Under the pieces are notes generated by a model. The model was not told the origin of the DNA, ran no database searches, and worked only from the letters and a program-made list of their open reading frames with translations. Positions 1 through 7,283 of a DNA stretch of 49,571 bases are shown in pieces. The stretch is from an uncultured Flavobacteriales bacterium. GTDB taxonomy: Bacteria > Bacteroidota > Bacteroidia > Flavobacteriales_D > Crocinitomicaceae. Within the stretch, counting starts at the first letter, position 1. Each line of letters begins with the position of its first letter. The translations under genes and the position numbers were made by a program. Where the stretch lies: the NCBI GenBank assembly GCA_937973685.1, contig CALJKJ010000032.1, positions 1-49,571 on the forward strand, written 5' to 3'.

Positions 1-638
1 AAATCTTTACCAACTTCAATTTCACGTTCGATTGTACGAGGATCAACTCCATCTTTGTTCAAAGCGATTGGGTTCATTGCAGCAACTTGCATTGCAACTT
101 GACGACCAGCCTCAAGCGCATTTTCAGTAGCGACGTTCAATACGATCATAGTAGCTAATTGGTTTCCTGGGTGATTGTAAGCTACGACTGCTTCACCTTT
201 CAACAAAGCATAAGCAGAAAGATCTAATTTCTCTCCAATTACACCAACTTGCTCCGTGATTTTCTCTTCAACAGTTAATTTATCATCGTATTTCAATGCT
301 TTCAACTCTTCAGCAGAAGCTGGTAAGTTATTCATTGCGATGTCCATTAAACTTTGAACGAAATTGTGGTAAGTTTCATTTTTAGCAACGAAATCTGTTT
401 CACAGTTCAAAGCAAGAATGACACCTAATTTGTTATCAGCAGAAGTTTGAGCTAAAACCAACCCTTCAGAAGCTTCGTTTTCACCTCTTTTCGCTGCAAC
501 TTTTTGACCTTTTTTACGAAGTAGATCGACTGCTGCTTCAAAATCACCGTTAGCTTCAACCAACGCGTTTTTACAGTCCATCATTCCAGCACCAGTTTGT
601 TGGCGCAATTTATTTACATCTGACGCAGTAATTGCCAT
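1..638 (-). CDS. tsf: Translation elongation factor Ts (partial, C-terminal end cut by window edge)
   Basis: EF-Ts is the guanine-nucleotide exchange factor that recycles EF-Tu·GDP in the cytoplasm. The reverse strand reads from an ATG at 636-638 and starts MAITASDVNKLRQQTGAGMM, the classic UBA-like N-terminal domain that contacts EF-Tu, followed by DCKNAL and the conserved CETDFVAKN segment of the core domain. About 212 codons are visible and the frame runs off the left edge without a stop. It lies 16 nt after rpsB, the nearly universal rpsB-tsf arrangement, so it is the last visible gene of the rplM-rpsI-rpsB-tsf run. Identity is secure; only the C-terminus is missing. Confidence 0.97.
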   Translation of the reverse strand, partial: MAITASDVNKLRQQTGAGMMDCKNALVEANGDFEAAVDLLRKKGQKVAAKRGENEASEGLVLAQTSADNKLGVILALNCETDFVAKNETYHNFVQSLMDIAMNNLPASAEELKALKYDDKLTVEEKITEQVGVIGEKLDLSAYALLKGEAVVAYNHPGNQLATMIVLNVATENALEAGRQVAMQVAAMNPIALNKDGVDPRTIEREIEVGKD

Positions 639-654
639 GACTTGTATCTTTAAA

Positions 655-1416
655 TTATTCGTTTGTTGTTTCTTCAGCTTGTACTGGCGTTTCAGCTACA
701 GCTTCTTCTTTGTCTTTACCAGAACCAGCTTTACGCTCTTCTAATCCTTCTTTGATTGCTCCACAAATTGCATCTAAAATGATAGAGATAGATTTTGTAG
801 CATCATCATTTGCAGGAATTGGGAAATCTACTAAACGTGGATCTGAATTTGTATCGACCATAGCGAAAGTAGGAACGTTCAAACGTTTTGCTTCACTCAA
901 TGCGATATGCTCTTTCAAGATATCAACGATGAAAATAGCAGCTGGTTGACGTGTCATGTCAGCGATAGAACCAAAGTTTTTCTCTAATTTCTCACGTTGA
1001 CGTGTTTTGAATAAACGCTCACGTTTGTTCAATGTTTCCCATGTACCATCTGTTTTCATTTTGTCAATAGCTGACATTTTACGAATAGACTTACGAGTTG
1101 TTTGGAAGTTTGTTAACATACCTCCTGACCAACGCTCAGTAACAAATGGCATATTTAATTCAGCTACACGAGTAGCAATGATTTCTTTTGCTTGTTTTTT
1201 AGTAGCAACAAAAAGTACTTTTTTACCCGACTTAGCAATTTGCTTCATTGCCGCACAAGCTTGATCAAGATGTGCAATTGTCTTATTAAGGTCTATGATG
1301 TGGATACCTTTTTTCTCGTCAAAGATATACGGCGCCATAGCCGGGTTCCATTTTCTTTTTAAGTGTCCGAAGTGAACACCTGCTGCTAATAAATTATCAA
1401 AATTAACTTTAGACAT
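655..1416 (-). CDS. rpsB: 30S ribosomal protein S2
   Basis: Small-subunit protein uS2, 253 residues, the usual size. The start MSKVNFDNLLAAGVHFGH matches the family, as do GIHIIDLNKT, FVATKKQA, ERWSGGMLTNF and the DTNSDP motif near residues 190-195. The last ~30 residues are a charged, Glu-rich tail, which is common and variable in S2. It sits between rpsI (171 nt upstream) and tsf (16 nt downstream). The start context is A-rich with no Shine-Dalgarno sequence, as is normal in this phylum. The 171-nt gap before it contains several hairpins and may be a regulatory leader (see separate entry). Confidence 0.98.
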   Translation of the reverse strand: MSKVNFDNLLAAGVHFGHLKRKWNPAMAPYIFDEKKGIHIIDLNKTIAHLDQACAAMKQIAKSGKKVLFVATKKQAKEIIATRVAELNMPFVTERWSGGMLTNFQTTRKSIRKMSAIDKMKTDGTWETLNKRERLFKTRQREKLEKNFGSIADMTRQPAAIFIVDILKEHIALSEAKRLNVPTFAMVDTNSDPRLVDFPIPANDDATKSISIILDAICGAIKEGLEERKAGSGKDKEEAVAETPVQAEETTNE

Positions 1417-1587
1417 AATTCTTTTTTTTAAATTGTTTACATTCCCTGCTTTTCAGCAGTTTTGCTTATTCTTCAATAAGCTGTTTTTAGTAGTCAGCTA
1501 GCGAGGGGGACAAAAGCATTGTCGGGTACTTCGCGCTTGGATACTAAACAATCCCAACTTCCGAAAAAACGGAAATAGTTTTCGAGA
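1417..1587 (-). promoter_or_regulatory. Hairpin-rich rpsI-rpsB intergenic region, candidate rpsB leader
   Basis: This 171-nt non-coding gap on the minus-strand transcript contains several inverted repeats: 1559-1563/1570-1574 (5 bp, loop of six), 1509-1513/1519-1523 (5 bp) enclosed by a 4-bp GCGA/TCGC pair at 1501-1504/1531-1534, 1464-1470/1475-1481 (7 bp, 4-nt loop), and 1446-1450/1455-1459 (5 bp with a GAAA tetraloop on the RNA). A further AGCTG/CAGCT pair (1479-1483/1495-1499) shares bases with the 7-bp hairpin, so the two cannot form together. None of the hairpins has a clear terminator T-tract. A ribosomal-protein-binding leader or attenuator is an inference from structure and position only. 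Confidence 0.45.
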
Positions 1588-1974
1588 TTAACGTTTCGAG
1601 AACTGGAATTTCTTACGTGCTTTCGGTTGACCTGGTTTTTTACGTTCCACCATTCTTGGGTCACGTGTCATTAAACCTTCTGCTTTCAATAAAGTTTTAT
1701 AATCTGCAGAAACTTCAACTAAAGCGCGAGAAATACCTAAACGAACTGCTTCCGCTTGTCCATTTACGCCACCTCCTGCTACGTTTACTTTGATATCATA
1801 CTGTCCCAATGTGTCAGTTAAGTTAAACGGTTGTTCAACTTTCGTTTGCAACATTGCTACAGGAAAGAACTCTTTGTAATCTCTTTTATTAATCGTCAAT
1901 TTACCCGTACCTTTTAATAAGTATACACGAGCAACTGAAGTTTTTCTTCTTCCTAATGCGTTAATTACTTCCAT
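1588..1974 (-). CDS. rpsI: 30S ribosomal protein S9
   Basis: Small-subunit protein uS9, 128 residues. It shows the family start MEVINALGRRKTSVARVYL, the GGGVNGQAEAVRLGISRAL segment, and the basic C-terminal tail ending KKFQFSKR, which in the ribosome reaches the P-site tRNA. It follows rplM by 5 nt, the conserved rplM-rpsI pair found in nearly all bacteria. Nothing unusual is seen in length or motifs. Confidence 0.98.
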   Translation of the reverse strand: MEVINALGRRKTSVARVYLLKGTGKLTINKRDYKEFFPVAMLQTKVEQPFNLTDTLGQYDIKVNVAGGGVNGQAEAVRLGISRALVEVSADYKTLLKAEGLMTRDPRMVERKKPGQPKARKKFQFSKR

Positions 1975-1979
1975 AACTG

Positions 1980-2435
1980 TTATTTAAATAAATCAAGGTT
2001 AATGACCTCTGGTTGTTGCGCCTCTTGTTTATGTTCTGCTCCAGCATACACTTTGATATTTGTGTATAATTGGCGTCCCAATGTGTTTTTTGGCAACATA
2101 CCTTTGATTGCTTTCTCAATAACACGAGCAGGATTACGTTTCAACAACTCTTCAGCTGTTAATGAACGCTGTCCACCCGGGTAACCAGTGTAACGCACAT
2201 ACTCTTTGTCAACCATTTTGGTTCCAGAGAATGAAATTTTTGCTGCATTAATAACAATTACGTTATCGCCACAGTCTGCATGCGGTGTGAAGTTTGCTTT
2301 GTGTTTTCCACGAGCTAACTTCGCTACCTTGCTTGCTAAGCGACCAACAGTTTGGCCCTCAGCGTCTACCAACAACCACTTTTTATTTGCGGTTTCCTTG
2401 TTGCCAGACACAGTTTTGTAACTTAAAGTATCCAC
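1980..2435 (-). CDS. rplM: 50S ribosomal protein L13
   Basis: Large-subunit protein uL13, 151 residues. Recognisable parts are WLLVDAEGQTVGRLAS near the N-terminus, the HADCGDNVIVINAAKI segment, the TGYPGGQRS loop and GMLPKNTLGRQL. It heads the visible ribosomal operon and is preceded by a well-formed Bacteroidota promoter at 2480-2510. The N-terminus has a short extension (MDTLSYKTVSGNKETANKK) that is typical of Bacteroidota L13. Confidence 0.98.
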   Translation of the reverse strand: MDTLSYKTVSGNKETANKKWLLVDAEGQTVGRLASKVAKLARGKHKANFTPHADCGDNVIVINAAKISFSGTKMVDKEYVRYTGYPGGQRSLTAEELLKRNPARVIEKAIKGMLPKNTLGRQLYTNIKVYAGAEHKQEAQQPEVINLDLFK

Positions 2436-2479
2436 TACTTCTAAATTTTAAATAAGACAATATACCCAATTTGGGGGTG

Positions 2480-2510
2480 CAAAGATAGGAACTCTATTTT
2501 TTATTAACAA
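2480..2510 (-). promoter_or_regulatory. Promoter of the rplM-rpsI operon
   Basis: On the minus strand, TTG (2508-2510) is followed after 20 nt by TATCTTTG (2480-2487), a full match to the Bacteroidota sigma-70 consensus TTG-N19-23-TAnnTTTG. It lies about 45 nt upstream of the rplM start. Just downstream, near the expected transcript start, is a short CCCA-ATT-TGGG dyad (2465-2474). Confidence 0.75.
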
Positions 2511-2580
2511 GTGATTTTTAAATAAATGTGCTGGAATACAAGTATTATTCAACTTACTTGATTTTATTGATGCTGTTGAC

Positions 2581-3672
2581 TCAAAAATCGAAGCGCAATT
2601 GAACGGAAATTGAACGCTGGTCTAATTCCTCATTATTGTCCAATTTTGATAATGAAATCCCTAACAACCTAACCGACTTTTCAATTGGTTGTTGCAGTAA
2701 CAACTCCTCCACAATAGGGAAAAATTCCGCTTTTTTTTGCACCCATTGAAGAACCGTTTTACTCCTTGTTTGTATTGTGAAATCAGTAAATTTCAGTTTT
2801 AAAGTAATCGTTTTTCCTTTCGATTCGTTTTTCATCAATCGTCTTTCTAACTCATCTGCGATGCGCTCCAATTGTTGCAACATGTAGCGTTGTGAAATGA
2901 TATCAGTTCCAAATGTTCGCTCTGCAGCGATTGATTTTCTTATTCGATCAGGTTTCACTTGCGAAAATTGAATCCCCCTGACTATGTTGTAAAAATGAGC
3001 GCCTTGTTTGCCATAATTTTGATTCAAAAACTCCAAAGTTTTTAACCGCAAATCCTCTCCGTTGAAAATTCCTTGACTTTTCATTTTTTCAGCAGTTACT
3101 TTTCCAACCCCGAAAAATTTTTCAATGGGTAATGCAGCTAAAAAGTCTTTCACTTGATTTGGCGGAACAGTTTTTTGTCCATTTGGCTTGTTATAATCCG
3201 ATGCAATTTTAGCTGTGAATTTGTTGATTGAAATACCTGCTGAAGCAGTTAATCCAATTTCTGATAGAATGCGATCGCGGATTTCTTGCGCAATAAGACT
3301 CGCCGAAAGCATTCCTTTTTTATTTTCTGTCACATCTAAAAACGCTTCATCAAGCGATAACGGCTCGACTAAATCGGTGTAATCATAAAAAATTGCGCGG
3401 ATTTGTTTGGAAATTTCTTGATAGCGCTCAAAACGTGGTTTGACAAATATTAACTGCGGACATTTTCGCGCTGCAATAACACTTGGCATTGCTGATTTGA
3501 CACCAAATTGACGCGCTTCGTAACTTGCAGCAGCAACTACTCCACGCTCTTTACTCCCACCAACAGCAATTGGCTTGCCTTTCAATTCAGGAAAATCAAG
3601 TTGCTCGACTGATGCATAAAACGCATCCATATCTATGTGAACAATTTTTCGTTGAATAACGTCCATTTCCAT
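2581..3672 (-). CDS. dinB: DNA polymerase IV (Y-family translesion polymerase)
   Basis: Error-prone Y-family polymerase that extends past DNA lesions. About 363 residues from the ATG at 3670-3672. The palm motifs are clear: VHIDMDAFYASVEQ (first catalytic Asp) just after the start, and PLSLDEAFLDVT with the SLDE acidic pair, followed by thumb sequence (GISINKFTAKIASDYNKPNG, GVGKVTAEKM) and a little-finger domain. The C-terminal sequence ends in LRFDF. The frame is open upstream to 3894, but that extension would overlap the opposite-strand gene and lacks family similarity, so I use MEMDVIQ (or MDVIQ at 3666). A TATTTTTG box at 3745-3752 (minus) could be its -7 element. The usual beta-clamp-binding peptide was not identified with certainty. 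Confidence 0.93.
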   Translation of the reverse strand: MEMDVIQRKIVHIDMDAFYASVEQLDFPELKGKPIAVGGSKERGVVAAASYEARQFGVKSAMPSVIAARKCPQLIFVKPRFERYQEISKQIRAIFYDYTDLVEPLSLDEAFLDVTENKKGMLSASLIAQEIRDRILSEIGLTASAGISINKFTAKIASDYNKPNGQKTVPPNQVKDFLAALPIEKFFGVGKVTAEKMKSQGIFNGEDLRLKTLEFLNQNYGKQGAHFYNIVRGIQFSQVKPDRIRKSIAAERTFGTDIISQRYMLQQLERIADELERRLMKNESKGKTITLKLKFTDFTIQTRSKTVLQWVQKKAEFFPIVEELLLQQPIEKSVRLLGISLSKLDNNEELDQRSISVQLRFDF

Positions 3673-3790
3673 ACTGCGTATAAAGTTAAGCAAGATTTTC
3701 ATATGTAATCCACCACTTTGAACCTTTATAAACTTTTTAGCCAACAAAAATAAATGATAGTGTTTTCGTAACTTCGTTAAAATTTGCGGT

Positions 3791-4840
3791 GTGAAAAATT
3801 TCTTAGGATTACTAATAGTTACCTTCAGTTTTAGTCCATTATTTGGGCAAATTGACCTGAAAAGTGCAGAACGATTGGTTGCACTACCGATCAAATGTGC
3901 TCAACAAGAATTCCCGAACAAGCTTGGACAAGTGTTGAATTCGTCGGCTGATTTAGCTAGTCCAGCTGAATTACATCCTGCTTTTTATGGTTGTTTTGAC
4001 TGGCACTCAGCGGTTCACGGTCAATGGTTGATGGTGCGTTTGTTAAAAACATATCCGAATCTTGCTCAAGCAACTACTATAAGAACGATTTTGTCAGCGC
4101 AACTTTCTGACAAGAATATCCGACAAGAAATTGCTTTTTTTAGCACAAAAAACAATGAGTCTTTTGAGCGCTTATACGGTTGGGCTTGGACCTTGAAATT
4201 GCAACAAGAATTGGATACATGGAACGATTCATTGGGGCAAGTTTGCGCAAACAACCTTCGTCCATTGAGTGCATTATTCTGTCAAAAAACGAGTACTTTT
4301 CTTCCCAAATTGGTCTATCCAATACGCACTGGCGAGCACACAAATACTGCATTTGGTCTCTGTTTTATTTACGATTATGCCAAGCATTCGAGTAATCTTA
4401 CTTTGCAACAAACAATAGAAAAAAGAGCCAAAGAATGGTATGGTAACGATACAGATTATCGACTTCAATTCGAGCCAAGTGGCTATGACTTTTTATCGCC
4501 TGCTTTCGAAGAAATTGATTTAATGCGTCGTGTTTTAACTCCTTTGGAATTACAACACTGGTTACGGAACTTTTTACCTCAAATTTATTCCAAACAATTC
4601 GACCTTACACCTGGAAAAGTAATCGATCGAACGGATGGTAAATTGGTACATTTGGATGGATTGAATTTTAGTCGTGCTTGGTGTTTGTATGCACTTGCGC
4701 AATCCGATAAAAAACTCGCACACCTCAAAATTATTGCAGACAAACACATTGCTGCTTCTTTACCTAATATTGTTGATGGTGACTACATGGGCGAACATTG
4801 GTTGGCCAGTTTTGCTGTTTTGAGTTTAATGCGCCAATAA
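3791..4840 (+). CDS. DUF2891 family secreted protein
   Basis: A 349-residue exported protein of the DUF2891 family, function unknown. It starts with GTG and a short Sec-type signal peptide (KNFLGLLIVTFSFSPLFGQ). Family marks include CFDWHSAVHGQW near residue 75, LVYPIRTGEHTNTAFGL in the middle, GYDFLSPAFEEIDLMRRVL and GDYMGEHWLASFA at the end. The many conserved His, Asp and Glu residues and the alpha-helical look suggest an enzyme with an alpha/alpha toroid-like fold, but that is inference. It is transcribed divergently from dinB; its start region lies only ~120 nt away. The signal peptide supports the GTG start. Confidence 0.85.
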   Translation: MKNFLGLLIVTFSFSPLFGQIDLKSAERLVALPIKCAQQEFPNKLGQVLNSSADLASPAELHPAFYGCFDWHSAVHGQWLMVRLLKTYPNLAQATTIRTILSAQLSDKNIRQEIAFFSTKNNESFERLYGWAWTLKLQQELDTWNDSLGQVCANNLRPLSALFCQKTSTFLPKLVYPIRTGEHTNTAFGLCFIYDYAKHSSNLTLQQTIEKRAKEWYGNDTDYRLQFEPSGYDFLSPAFEEIDLMRRVLTPLELQHWLRNFLPQIYSKQFDLTPGKVIDRTDGKLVHLDGLNFSRAWCLYALAQSDKKLAHLKIIADKHIAASLPNIVDGDYMGEHWLASFAVLSLMRQ

Positions 4841-4856
4841 ACGATTATAAAACAAA

Positions 4857-4884
4857 AAAACGGTCTTCCTAAGAAAACCGTTTA
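4857..4884 (-). terminator. Rho-independent terminator after the crotonase gene
   Basis: Perfect stem AAACGGT/ACCGTTT (4858-4864/4877-4883). Read on the minus strand it is followed by a T-run (the A-run at 4851-4860 on the plus strand), so it best serves the enoyl-CoA hydratase gene; it may also stop the convergent DUF2891 transcript less efficiently. Confidence 0.8.
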
Positions 4885-4909
4885 TCATGTATAATCAAAA
4901 AGTAATTGC

Positions 4910-5683
4910 TTATTTCTTCTTAAACGCATTAATTGCATTGACTGTGAAATCAGATAAAACCAATGTACCACTAATCAAAGCACGATCGCTTAGTAATTGA
5001 TCCCAATGATCTGTTCCTTGCCAAAATACTGTTTTCAATGCTGCCATTGCTTCTGGGCTTGATTGAGATAAAACAGTAGCTAAACGACCAATTTCTTCGT
5101 CCATATCTTCTTCTGAATCGAACAATTGCGCATACAAGCCTTTTTCAGAAGCCCATTTTGCGCTATGCCATTCAGTTGCATTGATTGCAAGTTGTGACAT
5201 TGCTGAAAGTCCCATTTTACGTTCCACTGCAGGCCCGACAACAAACGGTCCAATTCCTACAGCTAATTCGGATAATTTAATTTCAGCGTTTGAAGTAGCG
5301 TAGCAATAATCAACAGCAGATGCAATACCTACTCCACCACCTACTGCTTTTCCTTGAACGCGTCCAATAATTAATTTTGGACATTTACGGCAAGCATTGA
5401 TAACTTGAGCAAAACCAGAAAAGAATACTTTCCCAACTTCCAAATCGGTAATAGAAATAAGTTCGTCAAAACTTGCTCCAGCACAGAACGCTTTATTGCC
5501 TGAAGAGCGAATAACAATTACTTTGACCGCATCGTTATTTCCGACTTCAGTAATTGTTTCGGCTAATTTTCGTAAGATTTTCCCCGGTAAAGAGTTACTT
5601 AACGGATGTCCGAATTCAATTGTAGCAATTCCTTTTTCATCAATTAAAAAGTCTACAAAACCTTGATTAATAGCTTCGTTCAT
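4910..5683 (-). CDS. Enoyl-CoA hydratase/isomerase family protein (crotonase fold)
   Basis: A 257-residue crotonase-superfamily enzyme acting on an acyl-CoA. Oxyanion-hole segments are seen at KAFCAGASFDEL (residues ~64-75) and VGGGVGIASAVDY (~114-126). Of the two glutamates of classical enoyl-CoA hydratases, the second (Glu139 in LSELAVGIGPF) is present, but the first position is occupied by Gly119 in GGGVGI, so simple hydration of crotonyl-CoA is not assured; isomerase or other crotonase chemistry is possible. NSLPGKILRKLA and VVGPAVERKMG match a subgroup common in Flavobacteriales. It follows the RRM gene by 11 nt and ends at a good terminator. Confidence 0.85.
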   Translation of the reverse strand: MNEAINQGFVDFLIDEKGIATIEFGHPLSNSLPGKILRKLAETITEVGNNDAVKVIVIRSSGNKAFCAGASFDELISITDLEVGKVFFSGFAQVINACRKCPKLIIGRVQGKAVGGGVGIASAVDYCYATSNAEIKLSELAVGIGPFVVGPAVERKMGLSAMSQLAINATEWHSAKWASEKGLYAQLFDSEEDMDEEIGRLATVLSQSSPEAMAALKTVFWQGTDHWDQLLSDRALISGTLVLSDFTVNAINAFKKK

Positions 5684-5694
5684 AAAGGGTGTGT

Positions 5695-6162
5695 TTAATC
5701 TATTTTTCTACGTGGACGCAATTGTCTTTCCGTTGTTGGTTTGGATTCAACTGGCGTTTTCGGTTCATAGCTTGGGCGCTCACTGTTGTAATTATTCGTT
5801 GGGCGACTCCCATAACCACCTTCGCGAGGCGTGTTGTTAAATCGTTTTTGACCACCAAAACCTCCTGGTTTATTTCCAGCTGGACGTTGTGGTTTTTCAG
5901 TTTTTTCAGGACGATTTGCTTTTGGAGATGCAATCTTCACATCCAATTTTCTGCCATTCACTTCAAAACCATTCAAGGCTTGAATTGCATTGATTGCTTG
6001 TTCAGCGCTTTCCATTTCAACGTATCCAAAACCCTTCGATTTTTTCGTTTTCGCATCAAATACAACGTGAGCTAAATGGACTTCTCCAAAAGCTGAAAAT
6101 GTTGCCATCAAATCTTCTGAAGTAATAACCCAGTCGAGATTCGCAATAAAAATGTTTGTCAT
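5695..6162 (-). CDS. RRM-domain RNA-binding protein
   Basis: A 155-residue protein with one N-terminal RNA recognition motif (residues ~2-80) and a low-complexity tail. RNP2 is NIFIANLD and RNP1 is KGFGYVEM, both with the aromatic residues that stack on RNA. The tail (~85-155) is rich in Pro, Gly, Asn, Arg and Lys (GGFGGQKRF, GGYGSRPTNN) and ends RPRRKID. Such glycine-rich single-RRM proteins are widespread in Bacteroidota, and some are proposed global post-transcriptional regulators. A 7-bp hairpin lies 16 nt upstream of its start. It is probably co-transcribed with the crotonase gene 11 nt downstream. Confidence 0.9.
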   Translation of the reverse strand: MTNIFIANLDWVITSEDLMATFSAFGEVHLAHVVFDAKTKKSKGFGYVEMESAEQAINAIQALNGFEVNGRKLDVKIASPKANRPEKTEKPQRPAGNKPGGFGGQKRFNNTPREGGYGSRPTNNYNSERPSYEPKTPVESKPTTERQLRPRRKID

Positions 6163-6177
6163 TACCTAAATTTTTGT

Positions 6178-6194
6178 TGAAGATTGTATCTTCA
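6178..6194 (-). promoter_or_regulatory. Hairpin in the 5' region of the RRM gene
   Basis: Perfect 7-bp inverted repeat TGAAGAT/ATCTTCA (6178-6184 and 6188-6194) with a 3-nt loop, lying 16 nt before the RRM start codon on the minus-strand transcript. No T-tract follows, so a terminator is unlikely. A structure that modulates translation, possibly bound by the RRM protein itself, is speculative. Confidence 0.4.
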
Positions 6195-6216
6195 TAAGTG
6201 TGTTGCTAAATAGCTG

Positions 6217-7188
6217 TTATTTCAATGTAAATGAATCCGAACCAATCATTGATCCATCGCAATAAATGCGGACTTTATAATTTCCTTTTACAGGCTCATT
6301 TCCATTAAAATCAAAATAAATTGAAACATCTATTGGTTTGTTCGCGTATTGAATTTCACGTTTTGCTGAAAAAACGACTGCACCAGCATCAGTTGAAGTT
6401 GTTCCGCCTGATCGACCTTGCAATGCTTTCCCTTCTGGATCAATTATTTGCAAGTAAACAACTCTGTTTCCTGCATTCGCTAACGTATTTTCACCTATTG
6501 TAAACGATGACATCGCTTGTACGCAATTTCTAGCTTTCGTTGTTGGTTCAGCAGTATCGTTTAACTTCATGCGTAAGCCTGATGATTTAAACCCATAGGC
6601 TTTTAATTTTGCGCCTTCTGCAACTTTTGCTTTACTTGTTTCAGCCTCTTGGCGGTATTGATCGCGCTCTGAACGTGTGTCTGTCAATTTTGTTGACGTT
6701 TCATCTAGTTCAGAAGTCAATTTTAAATTCAGTGTGTTTAATTGGTCAATTTGCTTCACGTAACCAATCATGATTTGACGTAAGGTCTCATTTTCCTTGC
6801 GTAATTTCGCGATTAGTTGACCATTTACTTTTCCGTTTTTCTTGGCTGTTTGTAATTCTTTTACCAAGCCTTCAATTTTAGTACGTTGTAAATTCAAACT
6901 ATCAGACTGTGTCGAATCTTTCTTAACCAACGCATCATATGTTGAAATCATGTTTTGGAAATCGGTTAATAAATCATCTGATTGATCACCAACAATTGGT
7001 GCTAACATTTGATTCATTTCAGCTATGACAGAATCCAATTGATTATTCTCAGCTTGACAAGCTGTTAACTGTGCGTCTTTATCATACAAAAGATAAGACA
7101 GTACACTTAAAATCACTACTAAAAAAGTAATAATTGCTTTTACCTTTGGAGACATACTTTGTTCTGGAGAAGTTTCAAATTCAGACAT
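6217..7188 (-). CDS. Membrane-anchored coiled-coil protein, conserved in Bacteroidota
   Basis: About 323 residues from the ATG at 7186-7188 (MSEFETSPEQSMSPK). A short cytoplasmic N-terminus is followed by one transmembrane helix (AIITFLVVILSVLSYLLY, ~18-35), then a long heptad-rich coiled coil (~45-195: LRKENETLRQIM, LNLKLTSELDETSTKL), and a C-terminal beta-rich domain of ~110 residues with VYLQIIDPEGKAL and a final GNYKVRIYCDG...DSFTLK. The topology predicts a single-pass protein with its bulk in the periplasm. I recall similar proteins in this phylum sometimes labelled as ParA-like, but no Walker motif is present. Function unknown. Its promoter at 7208-7239 is strong. Confidence 0.8.
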   Translation of the reverse strand: MSEFETSPEQSMSPKVKAIITFLVVILSVLSYLLYDKDAQLTACQAENNQLDSVIAEMNQMLAPIVGDQSDDLLTDFQNMISTYDALVKKDSTQSDSLNLQRTKIEGLVKELQTAKKNGKVNGQLIAKLRKENETLRQIMIGYVKQIDQLNTLNLKLTSELDETSTKLTDTRSERDQYRQEAETSKAKVAEGAKLKAYGFKSSGLRMKLNDTAEPTTKARNCVQAMSSFTIGENTLANAGNRVVYLQIIDPEGKALQGRSGGTTSTDAGAVVFSAKREIQYANKPIDVSIYFDFNGNEPVKGNYKVRIYCDGSMIGSDSFTLK

Positions 7189-7207
7189 CTTACAATAATT
7201 TAAAGTA

Positions 7208-7239
7208 CAAATATAGTAATTGAGTTTCACTTATTTCAA
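7208..7239 (-). promoter_or_regulatory. Promoter of the coiled-coil protein gene with overlapping palindrome
   Basis: On the minus strand, TTG (7237-7239) is followed after 21 nt by TATATTTG (7208-7215), a full consensus match. The -33 element lies within an inverted repeat TTCACTT-N5-AAGTGAA (7226-7232/7238-7244), a possible operator. Confidence 0.72.
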
Positions 7240-7283
7240 GTGAATTCTTACACAAATTAACAGATTCTTTCGTTAAAAACAAA

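Noticed and set aside
3673..3894. N-terminal extension of dinB by up to 74 codons
   Set aside because: It overlaps the signal-peptide region of the divergent DUF2891 gene, has no family similarity, and the Y-family motif VHIDMDAFYA starts only a few residues after the ATG at 3672.
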